Source: Aphis gossypii
Lineage: Eukaryota > Arthropoda > Insecta > Hemiptera > Aphididae
DNA length: 64,000 nucleotides
Direction: 5' to 3'
NCBI RefSeq assembly: GCF_020184175.1
Contig: NC_065531.1
Span: 72,262,604 to 72,326,603 of the forward strand
Shown: positions 28,400 through 41,100 of the stretch, one piece after another
Position numbering within the stretch: position 1 is the stretch's first letter
How the letters are laid out: each line of letters starts with the position of its first letter
Notes under the pieces: generated by a model
Seen by the model: the letters and a program-made list of their open reading frames with translations, nothing else
What the model was told of the DNA's origin: nothing
The model's database searches: none
Translations under genes and position numbers: made by a program

Positions 28400-31089
28400 A
28401 TTTTTTTCGCATCTCAGACAATTTTATTTTAAATGAATGTTTGTTTCATATTATTATGACGTAATATAAGTCATTGGGGCGAAATGTCATGTAATGAATA
28501 TAGTATATTGTAGTATAATTGTACTAATAACGCTGTAAGCGTTATACATCAACTTAAGTCCAAACCCTTCAATGGTAGCACGATAGCAATTTTTTTTTCA
28601 ATTTGACTGACCTATTAATATTTGCAAATTTAAATTATATTGTTGTTGCCGCTGCCGTTATTATTTATTTTGTCATTTAAAAATGAAAATGTGTTTACAT
28701 CGTGATAATTTATAGTTGTAACTATTGTAACGCGCATCATAGTTCGCAATTATTATTAATTATTATATTTTAAAGTACATAAATATAAAATGTCTACAGT
28801 AAAAATATACGGGTACAGTTATTTGACGATATCGTAATAAAAATAATAATTATTTATTCAAACGATGAAATCTAACAAATCTGTTTGAAAACTCGGATAG
28901 GATGTCTTATATGAATTATATCTATCCGACTATCCAAATCGTGGATGTTTTGAAAGTTCGTAAACTTTTATTCTTTCAAAATTCGTGTCATTCCGCGTGA
29001 TTAATCTATCCTTGACGATTACTCGAGAATAAAAGAATATTTAATGTTTATAGACTGCCGACTCTTCGAATTTATGAACGCGTAGTATGCGGCGTGCACA
29101 ACGAGACCGCGGTACTATATACCGACATCCATTATTATAATATATACAGTGTAATTTGTGTATACGAGGACCTACAAATAATTCATTTTTTTTTATTTTT
29201 TTTTTTTTAATGATCGGTAATAATTTATTTACGATGTATAAATTATATTAAATGGCACGTGATTGATTGTTTTTCCAATGCACTTGTGCACTACGCTAAG
29301 ACCGCTTAAAGAGATTATTGTTTACACTCAATATTGCCTGTATTTTCCGCCTCGACGGCTAAAGCGAGTGCATATTATTAATAAACATTGGTGTATACAA
29401 TATAAATCATACCATTATACGTACTTCATGTTTATGCAACAGCGTAAGCACCCTTTTGAACATTTAAAAATATTTTTACGACAAACTGAAATAAATAATT
29501 CGATTAAATAAAATTCAATATGTCTAATTATGCAAGTAGTTATGACATACCTACCTGATAATATGATATATATATTATCTATAAATATGGACGAGGTGAT
29601 TCTTTTACCGGACACTTATTGTCCGAAATCAAAATATTTGTTATCGACTTATCGTTAAAATATGTCTTTTGTTTTAAAAAAAATTGTTATTTTCTTTCGA
29701 CAATAAATTATGTAAAAACATTAATAGATTTTGAAATAATAAGTGTTGTTCAATAAAATAATCACTCATCAGTATATAATAACGAATAATATATATTTAG
29801 AATCGTAATAACATAATATAAAGATTTGTATATAATACAGTTGATTTTTATGGTTATGTAATGTGTTTACTACTTTTTTACACTTTACAAATTTAAACAA
29901 GTATTTAATTTTTAATTGATCAGATTACTATAGTTTAACTATATAATTTCATTTCTAAAATTGTACCATACAATATGATGTATAAGTTTATATTAAAAAC
30001 AAGTGTACAGCGAATGCATGCGAAATATCACACGAAAATGAATTACTTATTTTGAGAATATAAATTAACTTTTTAAAAATATTAAAAATATTCCAACTAG
30101 GTACCTATAATGTATAATACACACACACTTACTTTAAAAGAATTGTACTGTTATATACAACTATACAAGTACATGGTATTCGTAGTATACTCTGTACACC
30201 TATACAGAATAATATACATTATATAATATACCTGTTTATCTGCGTGGTTCAGAGATAAACTTTGCTTTGTGTTTAAATTATCAATAGGTAGCTAAATAAT
30301 TATGACATCTTCAATACTGAGCATATCGCGTTTACCGTACAATATTAAACCCAAATGAAAAATCAATTGTTCGTACTCCGCTGTGGCCTATAAATGATAA
30401 CGTTTTACAATGACGATTCGAGACGACGTCAACCGTTGTCCATTTATTGTGTACGAGATACACTATACACATATTTTGGACTGTTTGGAGCCATCGCGGA
30501 TGACCGATCAACACTGCGGTAGACACGGAACCGTAATCTCCGTACAGGCTTGAATTTCAATGACACGTACACACAATAATGCATTTCTCACAATGCGATG
30601 TTATCCACGGCCCTCCATCAATTTGGGTTGTACGCGTACCTCGGGCAATACGTCATTATTTTGTATTTATTGTGTTACCGTGTTATTCGATCGAACATCG
30701 TACAATTAGTTTAATTTACTTTAATGTATCCTGTAAATATACCTACCGATATTGGTCGATTACGGGCTATATACACATTATAACATACAATAACAACATT
30801 TATCTGTTTTAACTTTCTGACGACACACTGATTGAAATTAATTACATCGTACTTGTATTATAATATAAATAAGCGGATTGTGTTTAGACACCGGGATTAA
30901 AATTATTAACCCGATGCCAAAAGCACTTGAGCGAACATTATAAGATGTTTCGGCTAGACGCGGAATCAGTATACGATCGCTGACACTACAATAACATACG
31001 GCCAACCGGAAGCGATATGCCTGCGTATAGCAGGTACCTATACCGTCCTCGTCACGGCCGGACGTTCTATCATAATAATTATTGCTTCC
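28400..31089. promoter_or_regulatory. CpG-enriched, promoter-like region
   Basis: CpG density rises above the local background, with clear patches at 28980-29110, 30390-30700 and 30940-31150. It lies directly upstream of the probable non-coding first exon ending at 31177 and may be the promoter region of the GCP3 gene. The short frames on both strands here look random. Confidence 0.35.
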
Positions 31090-31177
31090 GTTCAAGGATG
31101 CGTCCTGTGCGGCGCTCGTGCTCGACTATTAATCGAGCTTCGTCCGGTGGTCACTGCGGCTCAAGAAAAAAACTTTG
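31090..31177 (+). other. Probable 5'UTR exon, likely of the GCP3 gene
   Basis: A CpG-rich segment ends in a strong plus-strand donor, AACTTTG followed by GTAAGATCG, with the intron starting at 31178. The nearest downstream acceptor that leads into a coding start is ttaattaattcag at 35084, 61 bases before the GCP3 ATG at 35146. Joining the two would give a conventional insect gene with a non-coding first exon and a first intron of about 3.9 kb. The left limit is a guess. The link to GCP3 is inferred from strand, order and spacing only. Confidence 0.35.
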
Positions 31178-34100
31178 GTAAGATCGCCATTGGATGTGTA
31201 CCTACTTAATAGGGTAATCATATTTATGTAGAAAAAAACGGTAAACGGTAAAAAGTCCGAACAAAAAATAATTAAAAAAAATATTACACATAATTATTAA
31301 TTATGCAATAATCAAAGTAGTCAACCAACTATTATTTTAAAACTACTTGTATATTAAATTATTGAATTAAAATTAATACATTACGCATTAAAACACAAAT
31401 TATTGCAATTTGCTACTTCTTTTTTGTACCCAACCCTGATTGAGATAGCATTGTGTATAAAACTGACTCTATAGTAAGAGCGATTAAAACATATTATTTT
31501 AAAAATGACTACCTGTTTGAAATAAAACATATTTGTTTAATAGCTATCTAATTAAGTAATTTTATTTTAATTAAATAAATATAATAACTAATATATATTT
31601 AAATAATTTTTGCTCAGACTTTTTTTTCTAATATCCAAAAAACAAAGCAAACGATTTTGTGTAAAATCTAAAAAATTATTAAAAATTGTAGTGTTTTTTA
31701 TACTTTTAATGACATTTTGGAGATAACGTTCGCCCTTACATGTAATAAAGATACCCTTATTGTGGGAGTTCATAATATTACACTGTAAAATAAGCCATAC
31801 AAAGGATGTGATAAATGACTTGTCTTATGTTTTTCGATGACAGATATCATTCCAGGCTAGTTATATGAAATCTGTTATTTATAACTCATAAATCATAAGT
31901 AATGGCTATTAATTTTGGTTTTGACAACTAATAATTCAATACAAGTTAGTAATAATATTGTTTTATTTCGTGAACAGATTTTTCTTCTACACGCGTACGT
32001 ATCTATAAGTAAATAATAATATGGAAATAACAAGAAAAAAATAAAATATAGTACCTTTCATATCCAGTTTGATACACGGCATATGATGCCAGAAATAGGT
32101 TTACTTATGTTTTAATATTTTATATTATATTACTCATAATAATAAGTAAGATCTATGGTGATACCTAAACATGAATGTAATATGAAATGAAGCGTGATCG
32201 CTTCATATAATTATAACATTTTGGTCACTATATTAAGTAATTGATGAATGATGGTTAACAAAATATATTATTTTGGCTTCAAAATATTATTGAGTTTCAT
32301 ACCACTGGATAAGATAGGCAAATCGATGGACGGTTGATTATGGTATATAGCAGGGGCGGCCAAACAGTCGATCGCGATCGACCGGTCGATCTTGGACAAT
32401 TTCAAAGTCGATTGTGTTAAAATTTATTTTTAGAGCCACTCGCCCTATATGTTTCTTAATAATTATAGTTATTCAATAATAAAAAAAAAAATTATATGGA
32501 AGTCGATCCTCAAAGGTGAAGTACATTTTTAGTAGATCGTGACCAAAAAAAGTTTGGCCACCCCTGGTATATAGTATACACTCAATAAACAATGTGAATC
32601 TTAACTATATTTCACACTGGCCGATATATTGACTGTATCATATATAATATTAGAGCTTGAATTGGGGAGGAGGACTTGGATTTTAATTTTACACATCTTA
32701 ATTCAACAACAAGTAAGATCATTTATAATTGCATTGTGTTCCCTGTACGTTAATTACGGTATGTGTACACATCATCGTATAATACATTTGTGTGTGTGTC
32801 TTTATCTTAGCATAATAATATTATGGTTGCTAACTCTATTTTCAAACATTTAATAAGTAACTAAAGTAAATTTACAGTTAAAACTGATTTATGATAGTTT
32901 TTATCCTATAGGCCGTGTCATTAAATTACCTATCGAATATTTTTTTTTTATATTTATATATAATATTCTAAAATTTATGATCTCAAGTTACAAATGAATT
33001 ATCAGTTATCATACGTGTTTATTAATAAATTAAGTAAATATTTGTATTATATAATGAATAAATGAACATATTAATTATTCACAATAATGCAGAAAATAAT
33101 TTTATATGCCATATAATATAAACCCGTCATTTTGGTGTTGATATTATTAATTACTGTGTTAAATTAAATGAACATGAACTATTGTTAAACATCACATTCG
33201 TATTTTATTGACCACTTATGAGTTTATATACGTACGAATGTCCAATATATGTTTGACCAGGAGCTGACGGTTGTATCAATTATTTTTTATGATTACCACT
33301 ATTAAATATTAATGAGGCACGATATTAATGGTATAATATGTTGTATGACGTATTATAACTTATGAGTTATAACAAAAATTTGTTAAATTGTATTATTATT
33401 ATTATTACTCATACATGCTAAACTGCAATTTTCAAGAATACAAATTATAATCTATAACAACAAAAAGATAACGTTGTTAATAATTAACTTAACATGATAA
33501 TACAGTAAATAAGAAAGTACTATTAATATTTATGTATAATGTATATACCTATATATATATAAGTATTATGTATATTATATTAAAAACATTTACAGATTCA
33601 AAGTAAAAAGAAAACTTTGTTGGATAATAAAATGATGAAAAATTGCTTATAAATCTATAAAAATTATTTCTGAACTAATCATGTTGTCTTGAGTATTAAT
33701 GTAATACATGATACGAAGTATGTATACTATAAATAAGTAAGCGATATGTGTCTGTTTTTAAATAATATCTACTTATAAAACTCTTTTTTCATAAAATATT
33801 TTGTACACTAAAATTTGACTACAACACTCAATTAACATTTAGTAATTTAGTTTATATATATATATATTTTTTTTTAATATAATTTGTTATCATTGCTTAC
33901 TCAATATAGCCATTAGTCCATTGCATTTAAATGTATAATAATAATGCACCACTATCGTGAGTCAAGATAAATGTAGTCAGTCAAGTATAGTTTAAGTAAG
34001 TACCTACTTAACTCCTGCAAGTATATTTAATATAATATAGGTATTTTATATCATTTTAAATATAAAGCTAAATATGAATGTATATATATATATACAATAT

Positions 34101-35084
34101 ACATATTGAATACTTACTTTTAACGAATTATTTTTATAATTAAATACCATTATCGTGTTCTTTGATTAGTCATTGTAGCGATCCAGACGACAAGGGCATT
34201 AAAATAATAAATATGAAATATTTTAGTATCTCACGGTATTAAAAATAAAAAATAATGGTAATAAATTATAATATGTAAATTAACACAGATGACAATAAAC
34301 AAAAATAATACAAAGTATTTAATACTTGAAATTATAATCATAATAATACAGTCATATAGCATAAATACAAATACATAAATATACAAAATGAAATTACAAT
34401 TTGTATATTTACTGATATAGATTTTTACAAATTACAATTAAAATAAAATATATTCACGTTTTAAAAACAGATAACCTGACACTAGTTTTACAATCTTCAC
34501 ATTTCCCGCTTTACTTTTTTATCAAAGGGAATTTACATTCAGTATCAATAAATTTATGAATTTTTAAATATTTTTAGAATTTTACAAATTTACAACAAAA
34601 TAATCGTAATAAATTATTAAAAGACTATTAAAGAAATACATAATTATAATCTTTCAAATAGCTAAGTATAATCGTGTATTTTATTTCCAACTCGCATAGT
34701 GACATAACTACCATAATAGTAGGTATAGGGAAAATTTAATGTTTGAAACTAAAAATGTATCTATAGCTATATAGGTTTCTATAAAATTTTATTTATTAAA
34801 ACCATTCCTTTATTATATGCACAGTGACGTCATATCTGTAGTTTTATATCTATCATTAGAGCACTAATTTGTATAATCATCAAATGTAATATTATAATTC
34901 ATGACATAGATTATTCTTAATATCATATATAATTCATGTACAGAGTATATTCACGTTATCATAGTATTACATAGATATTATAATACGTAAAAATGTATTT
35001 AATATAATATAATATAGTATCTATGTTATTTAATAAACTATAATAAAACAGGCATTTGATAAAAATTAATGTTAATTAATTCAG
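31178..35084 (+). other. Probable first intron of GCP3; no gene seen inside
   Basis: AT-rich and without supported exons. It contains the hAT-type MITE at 32351-32566 and a (TA)n run near 34080. If the 31.1-kb leader exon belongs to another gene, this stretch is simply intergenic. Confidence 0.35.
32351..32566. mobile_element. hAT-type MITE with perfect 8-bp TSD
   Basis: The 216-bp element has ends caggggcggccaaac and, at the other end read inwards, caggggtggccaaac (14/15 identical). These CAGGGGYGGCCAAAC ends are typical of hAT elements. The flanks are identical octamers gtatatag (32343-32350 and 32567-32574). Internal gtcgatcgcgatcgaccggt and agtagatcgtgacc blocks give further inverted symmetry. 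There is no coding capacity, so it must have been mobilised in trans by a hAT transposase. Confidence 0.88.
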
Positions 35085-35145
35085 ACTTATTTTATTATTG
35101 TAAATAGTTGTAAAATAACATCGAATAATATTTGTAATAATTAAA

Positions 35146-38100
35146 ATGATCGATTCAGATGGTAAGTAGGTATCTAATTAACATTGTATCATTTGTAAAT
35201 TAAATTGCAATGTGCTCCGTATAATTTTTCCAGAATATTTTGGAAATACTTTTACAGATGAATTATATCAAATTATTTACACACAAATATTCAAAAGCCA
35301 TCAAGGGCAAACAAATCGAATTGATAACATAATTATGGAACAATTACAATCACCCCAAAAAGAACAGTTTATATCACTGTTCATTGAATTGAAAACCAAA
35401 AATGTAATTAAATTTTAAATAATTTTTTATAGTATTATAAAACAGTATTATTGCTCTCATTATTATTTTTTAGGACCCATTAGACACGAATTATGTACTT
35501 CGACTTTGTCACAAATTATTAGAACAGAAAAAATCAAATGAGTCATTATCATATACTGATCAAGTAAATTGACTCGTTAAATACCCACTCACAATTAGTA
35601 ATTAATTAACTATGTTTTACAGATTAATAACCAAAATAAACTTGGTCATCAACATTTTGGACAAACACAACTTAAGGTTGATAAACGGGATCGAAATGAA
35701 ACTTACGGTTTAATTGGCGATAATAATGACAATTTTTCTTTACCAGCAAATAGAATGAACTTTTCGATAGGTAAACCGTTAAAATTGTACAAAGATGCAC
35801 ATAAAAATATTATGTATGATACAGAATGTAGTAGTGTACTATTAAATATTTCAGCTGATGAACTTGAAATAAAATAAAGATTACAGGAGGTTAAAGAGAG
35901 TACCTACTTAAATAATAATAATAATATTTATTTGTAGTAAATCAACAAACAGAACACAAACATAATACAATATAAAACAATAAAAAGATTTGCAATTTCT
36001 CTATAATCATAGCTTGTGTTGGATAATTTTAATTGAATTGTGATAAATAATCTAATAAGATTTACATTTAATTATAAACATAGGTATATACAAGTGAAAT
36101 CGACATTTTTTTTAAATACAACTTAAATGCATTTACATAATATAATTTATTTATATTAATCTCAAGTATTCTACTTAGCTTAATTGCTACAGATATAACA
36201 TATAAAGCTTATTATACCTAATTATTTAATGAAGATAGGAATACTAATATTTATATTTTGTTTAAAGCGTATGCTGTAGTTTTGAGTGACATGATTAATA
36301 TTATTTATAAATTAATAAAGGATAATAGTACATACATTTTTTGATAACTATATGCTTGTCCCAAAAAAACAATACCATAATTAATAACTGATTGAACTAA
36401 AGATAAATATATTATTCGAGTTTCATATTAATATTAAATACATTAAACATATCATAAAAAATATAAAAAAAGGTTTCGATATTTGTTTAACTATCAATAT
36501 GGAAATTCCATTTTAATTTACTGTCTAAGATGAGGTCTAGATACTTAATATAATTTTAATTTTCTAAGATGACACAATTATTACAATTATTTTGAGAATT
36601 ACATAAATGCACTCGTATTTTCAAATTCAAATATAGTTGATAATATTAAAATAAGTATTTTTTTTTTTTTTTGATTTAATTAGATTTGTTTTTACTAAGT
36701 TATTATAGAACGACACTTTAACTCTTTTTACAACATTACTTGCATTTGATTACAAAACATTTATTACAGTCTTTTCATGAATTAAAATTGCAGTATCATC
36801 AGCATAAAAAATTATTAAAACATTAATATAATATGTAGCTTTAACAGACCATTTATAAATACATAATTCACAGAAGTAATCCAAGAGCAATACAATAAGG
36901 AACACTGTGTGTAATACCTAATAAAAAGCTTAAGAAATTTTTTATTTTTACTACCTGGGTTGTATCAATTAAATAAGATTTTAATAACTTAAATATTTTT
37001 TCTCTTAATCCAATATGATGAAAATTTTTAATAATAATTTATGGTGTACGCAGCCGCGAAATGTTTTTTTTTATAATATCTAAAAATAATCCTAAGACTT
37101 TTGAACCACGGTCTGTGTTATAGATATTAGTTATTAAAAAAAATAATGGATCTTAAGTGAATTTTCCATTTAAAAATCCAAATTGATTTTTGGAAAAAAA
37201 TGCTTATTTTTCAAAATTGCATTATTCAATTACCTTACCATATTTTTAATATTTTAGAAATAGACAAAGATAGTGTATATGATACATATCATGTATAGAT
37301 AGTAGTATTTGGCAATAGTGACTATCTACTATTTTCAAATTAGGACACTAATCTAAAGTAATTTTCTAGTTGAATAATTCAAGTTAACACATTTTAAACC
37401 TTAAAGCCCTTTTGGTACCCTTTTCCTTACAAATTAAGATAGAATATTTTTTTTCAATCAATTTTTTGCAAAAGAATATTTTTCCTAATAATTACGAAAT
37501 TAATAAGTTAAAACAAGTTGAAATTTACAAATAATCCAACTAACAACAACTTTTAACACTTTTTGTTATTGTAATTTTTTGTAATTTTATTTATCTATGC
37601 TTGTTGTGAATTGCTGCAGGATGAGATACAAAATAATTTATAATAATGAAAATTTTAAAAACCATACACTACAAATGTATTTATTAATATTTTATTATTT
37701 AAATGAACATGTATCAATGTTTTTTATGTAGGTACCTACAAATAAAATTTCACTATACCGGGGATATATCAATTATCAACTATAACATAAACATAATTAA
37801 AATGTGGTTAAAAACAAGTTTTTTAAAATTTCAACTTAAATCAACTTCACTTATTTTTAAATTAAAAAAAATAATAATAATAAGTTCATCAGAATTTATA
37901 ATAAAAAAATTGGCCTAATCCTTTTAAAAAAAGTATGTACTTAAGTTATTTATTGCATACTTGTAGGTACCGTAGAATTTTAAATTTGTTTTTAGGAACT
38001 TTGTTTCAATCCAAGGTGAACTAGCTGAAATATTTAGTAGTACCTAATTACTGTAATATACTGTATATTATTTAAATTCTTCAGGAGATAAATATTTAGG

Positions 38101-41100
38101 CACACGAATAAAATGTGGACGAGAACTGCTTTTAAATCTGACTCAATATGACCAAGACATTAAATGGATGGAATCAGACAAAGAAACCGCGCTCATAACA
38201 ATTCCAAATTTAGAATTTGTGATAAAACATGTCAATGAACTTGGACGTCTACATAAAATTATCAAAGACTACATAAACACCGACAGCGAACACACCGGTA
38301 GTGTAGCCAAAGCTTTAAGATTTAGCTTACAAGAAAAAATGAATTTATACTACGTATACGTAAATAATTGGGTAAGTAATATTTTTGTTCCTTGTGAATA
38401 TTCAACTGGAGACCAGTTTTATAAAGTTTATTTTGTAGTTACGTGCCAACCTTGAGGTATTAGAACATTCTAAGGATAACTTACGCGCCTTCATCCCTTT
38501 AGACCATAATGTTCTGATAAGGTTCAAGTGTCTAGCGAAAGTTGTACAGAATGCTAAAGGCAAGAGTGGTTGCAATTTAATATCGTCGGTGATTCATTCC
38601 AGTATTCGTGAAATTGAAAATAAAATGTTTAATGAGGTAATGTTTTCTAGGAATTGTATTCATTTAATAATACATATTTGTTTTTAGATCACCAAACCCA
38701 TACAGGAAAAGATTCTCCGTTGGATGATAGACGGCGAAATAGAAGATAAACATGGTGAATTTTTTATAGAAGAAAATTTGTCTGAAAATTATTGGAATAA
38801 CAGCCACACATTAAGGTTAATGAAAAATGTCATGAAAATTATTCGAAAATCTATTCTTATAACTTAAATTAATTTTTATATAGTTCAACTAACACGTTAG
38901 ATTTTCTAAGCGAATACCAGTTAAACGAAATATATCAAACAGGAAAAAACATGAAATTACTGTTAAAAATGTTTAGTCCAAAGATAAAAACAAAAATTGA
39001 AAAACTTAGAGAAAATATCAAAATCCTAGCTTCCAATGAAGGTAATTTGCGGTTTGGTTTCAATAGCTAAAAGGTTAAATTAAATAATATATTTTATTAT
39101 TTTCAGACGGACTCAATATTATGTTGTCTGACAAATGTAGCAAGACATCAAAAATAATATCTGATTCGTGTGACCAATCGTCTGCTTTATTAATGGAAGT
39201 GTTAATCGATGACTATGATTTGTATCAACACTTCGAAGGATTTCGAAATTACATGTTACTTGGTCGAGGAGATTTTTACACTTATGTAATACACGAGTTG
39301 GAGTAAGATTTTAGTCTAAATCGATTGAAAACTCCGTAATGTTAAATTAATTTTTTATTTTAGACCATATTTTGGAAATAGTGAACTTTACAATTATCAA
39401 TTGAAAGATATTATTAAAAATGCTTATGTTTTAACGTCTGCCGGAAATGATAGTAAGAAACTGTTTAATAACCTGAAATATAGAATCGATATAACCGAAA
39501 AGGTAAACTGGGATAGTATCAAATTTGAGTACAAGACTGATGAACCTTTAAATCACGTAAATCTCATCTTTGCAATAGTAATCATAGAAAGGACACAGTC
39601 TAAAAACTAATTAATTTGTCAACACTGCAGATATTCGGTCCTTGCCTTAGCCATTATGCGAATGTTTTTCAATTCCTATGGCGACTGAAAAATGTAGATT
39701 GGATAACACATAAAATATGGCATGAACTTTCTAATTTCGTAAAAACATCATTCAACATGATTGGTGAGTAAACTTTAAATTTTTAAGTACAGATAATACA
39801 CATATATGTATATATTAAATGATTCTCTAAATTTTTGTAATTTTTATACTGAAACTTTAACAATTTTAAATTATTACAAAAATTTATTTTTAATTATTAA
39901 CAAACGAATAATTTTTTACTGCAAATTATATATTATAACTTATTATGGGTTCATGGTTAAGTAGGTATTTATTGGGATGTTTTTATATGAATATATTACA
40001 TTTTACGGAGTTCACACTTTTACGTGAAAAACTTTCGTACTTGCTTAGTTTTAACTTTAAATACCTATGTCCTACACGTATTTCCACAAATAGAACTGAA
40101 ATCGGTCTTGAGAAATATAAACGCATTTCTGTCAAATATGTTGAGCTGTGTAAACGAAATTCAAAACTTTATGTTCGAAATGATCCACGACGAATGGGAA
40201 CAGTTCAAAAGTGAAATCCATAGAGCTACGTGTGTCAAAACGATTACGGATGCTCATATGTCATTTTTAGAATCAATTACGAAGTGTATGGAAGACGGAT
40301 CCGTGGTAAGTAAAATATCATAATAGTCGAAATATATAATATATATTGAGTATCATTGATTTTAACAAGAACCCATTTTTCCTTAAATCATTACTAGATA
40401 GATTCATTTTTGTGTTATAAATTTTGAATTAATTATTTCTAGGTATAAGGACTTCATGCTCTAAAAAAACCTTATAATATGTTCTTAAAAAATATCATAT
40501 ATTATACTCTAAAAATATGTAAAAATACTAAAATATTTTATTTTCAATTAAAAAAACAAAAAATTACTAAATAATTTAATTTTCGCAAAAAAAAAACTAT
40601 ATACATATATTTTAGAAAATACTAACTGTATTAGGTAACACAAGGTGAAAACACATATGATATCATACGATATGTACCATGAACAGATACTTATTGATAT
40701 TAATTGACCGTAGTTGGCGCAGTTACTTGTTCCTTATCGACCGAATTTATATTTTTCAAAACACACAAATAATTGAGGAAGCACATAATAGATGGATTAT
40801 TTATAATCATATTAAATATTATTTTAATTTTTAACAAACTGTATAAAATATGTACCTACTTATGAGAAAAAAAAAGAGCTAAATATGGAAAATAAAAACG
40901 ATTGCTTTAAGCTTCTAGTATAAAAATTACAAAAATTAAAATTAAGTATCAAATTTCTTTATCACTATACTATACTGATTACTGAGCCATATTTTAAATA
41001 ATCATTGAAAAATATGCAAAGGTACTAAGTTTCTAGCCCTAATTATTACCTATTCAAGCTAGGTATTTAAAAATGTTAAATTCATACTCAACTACTGATT

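Noticed and set aside
39945..40214. 89-codon plus-strand frame overlapping GCP3 exon 12
   Set aside because: It is an alternate-frame shadow. The GCP3 frame through 40094-40305 carries the family similarity and fits the splice phases.
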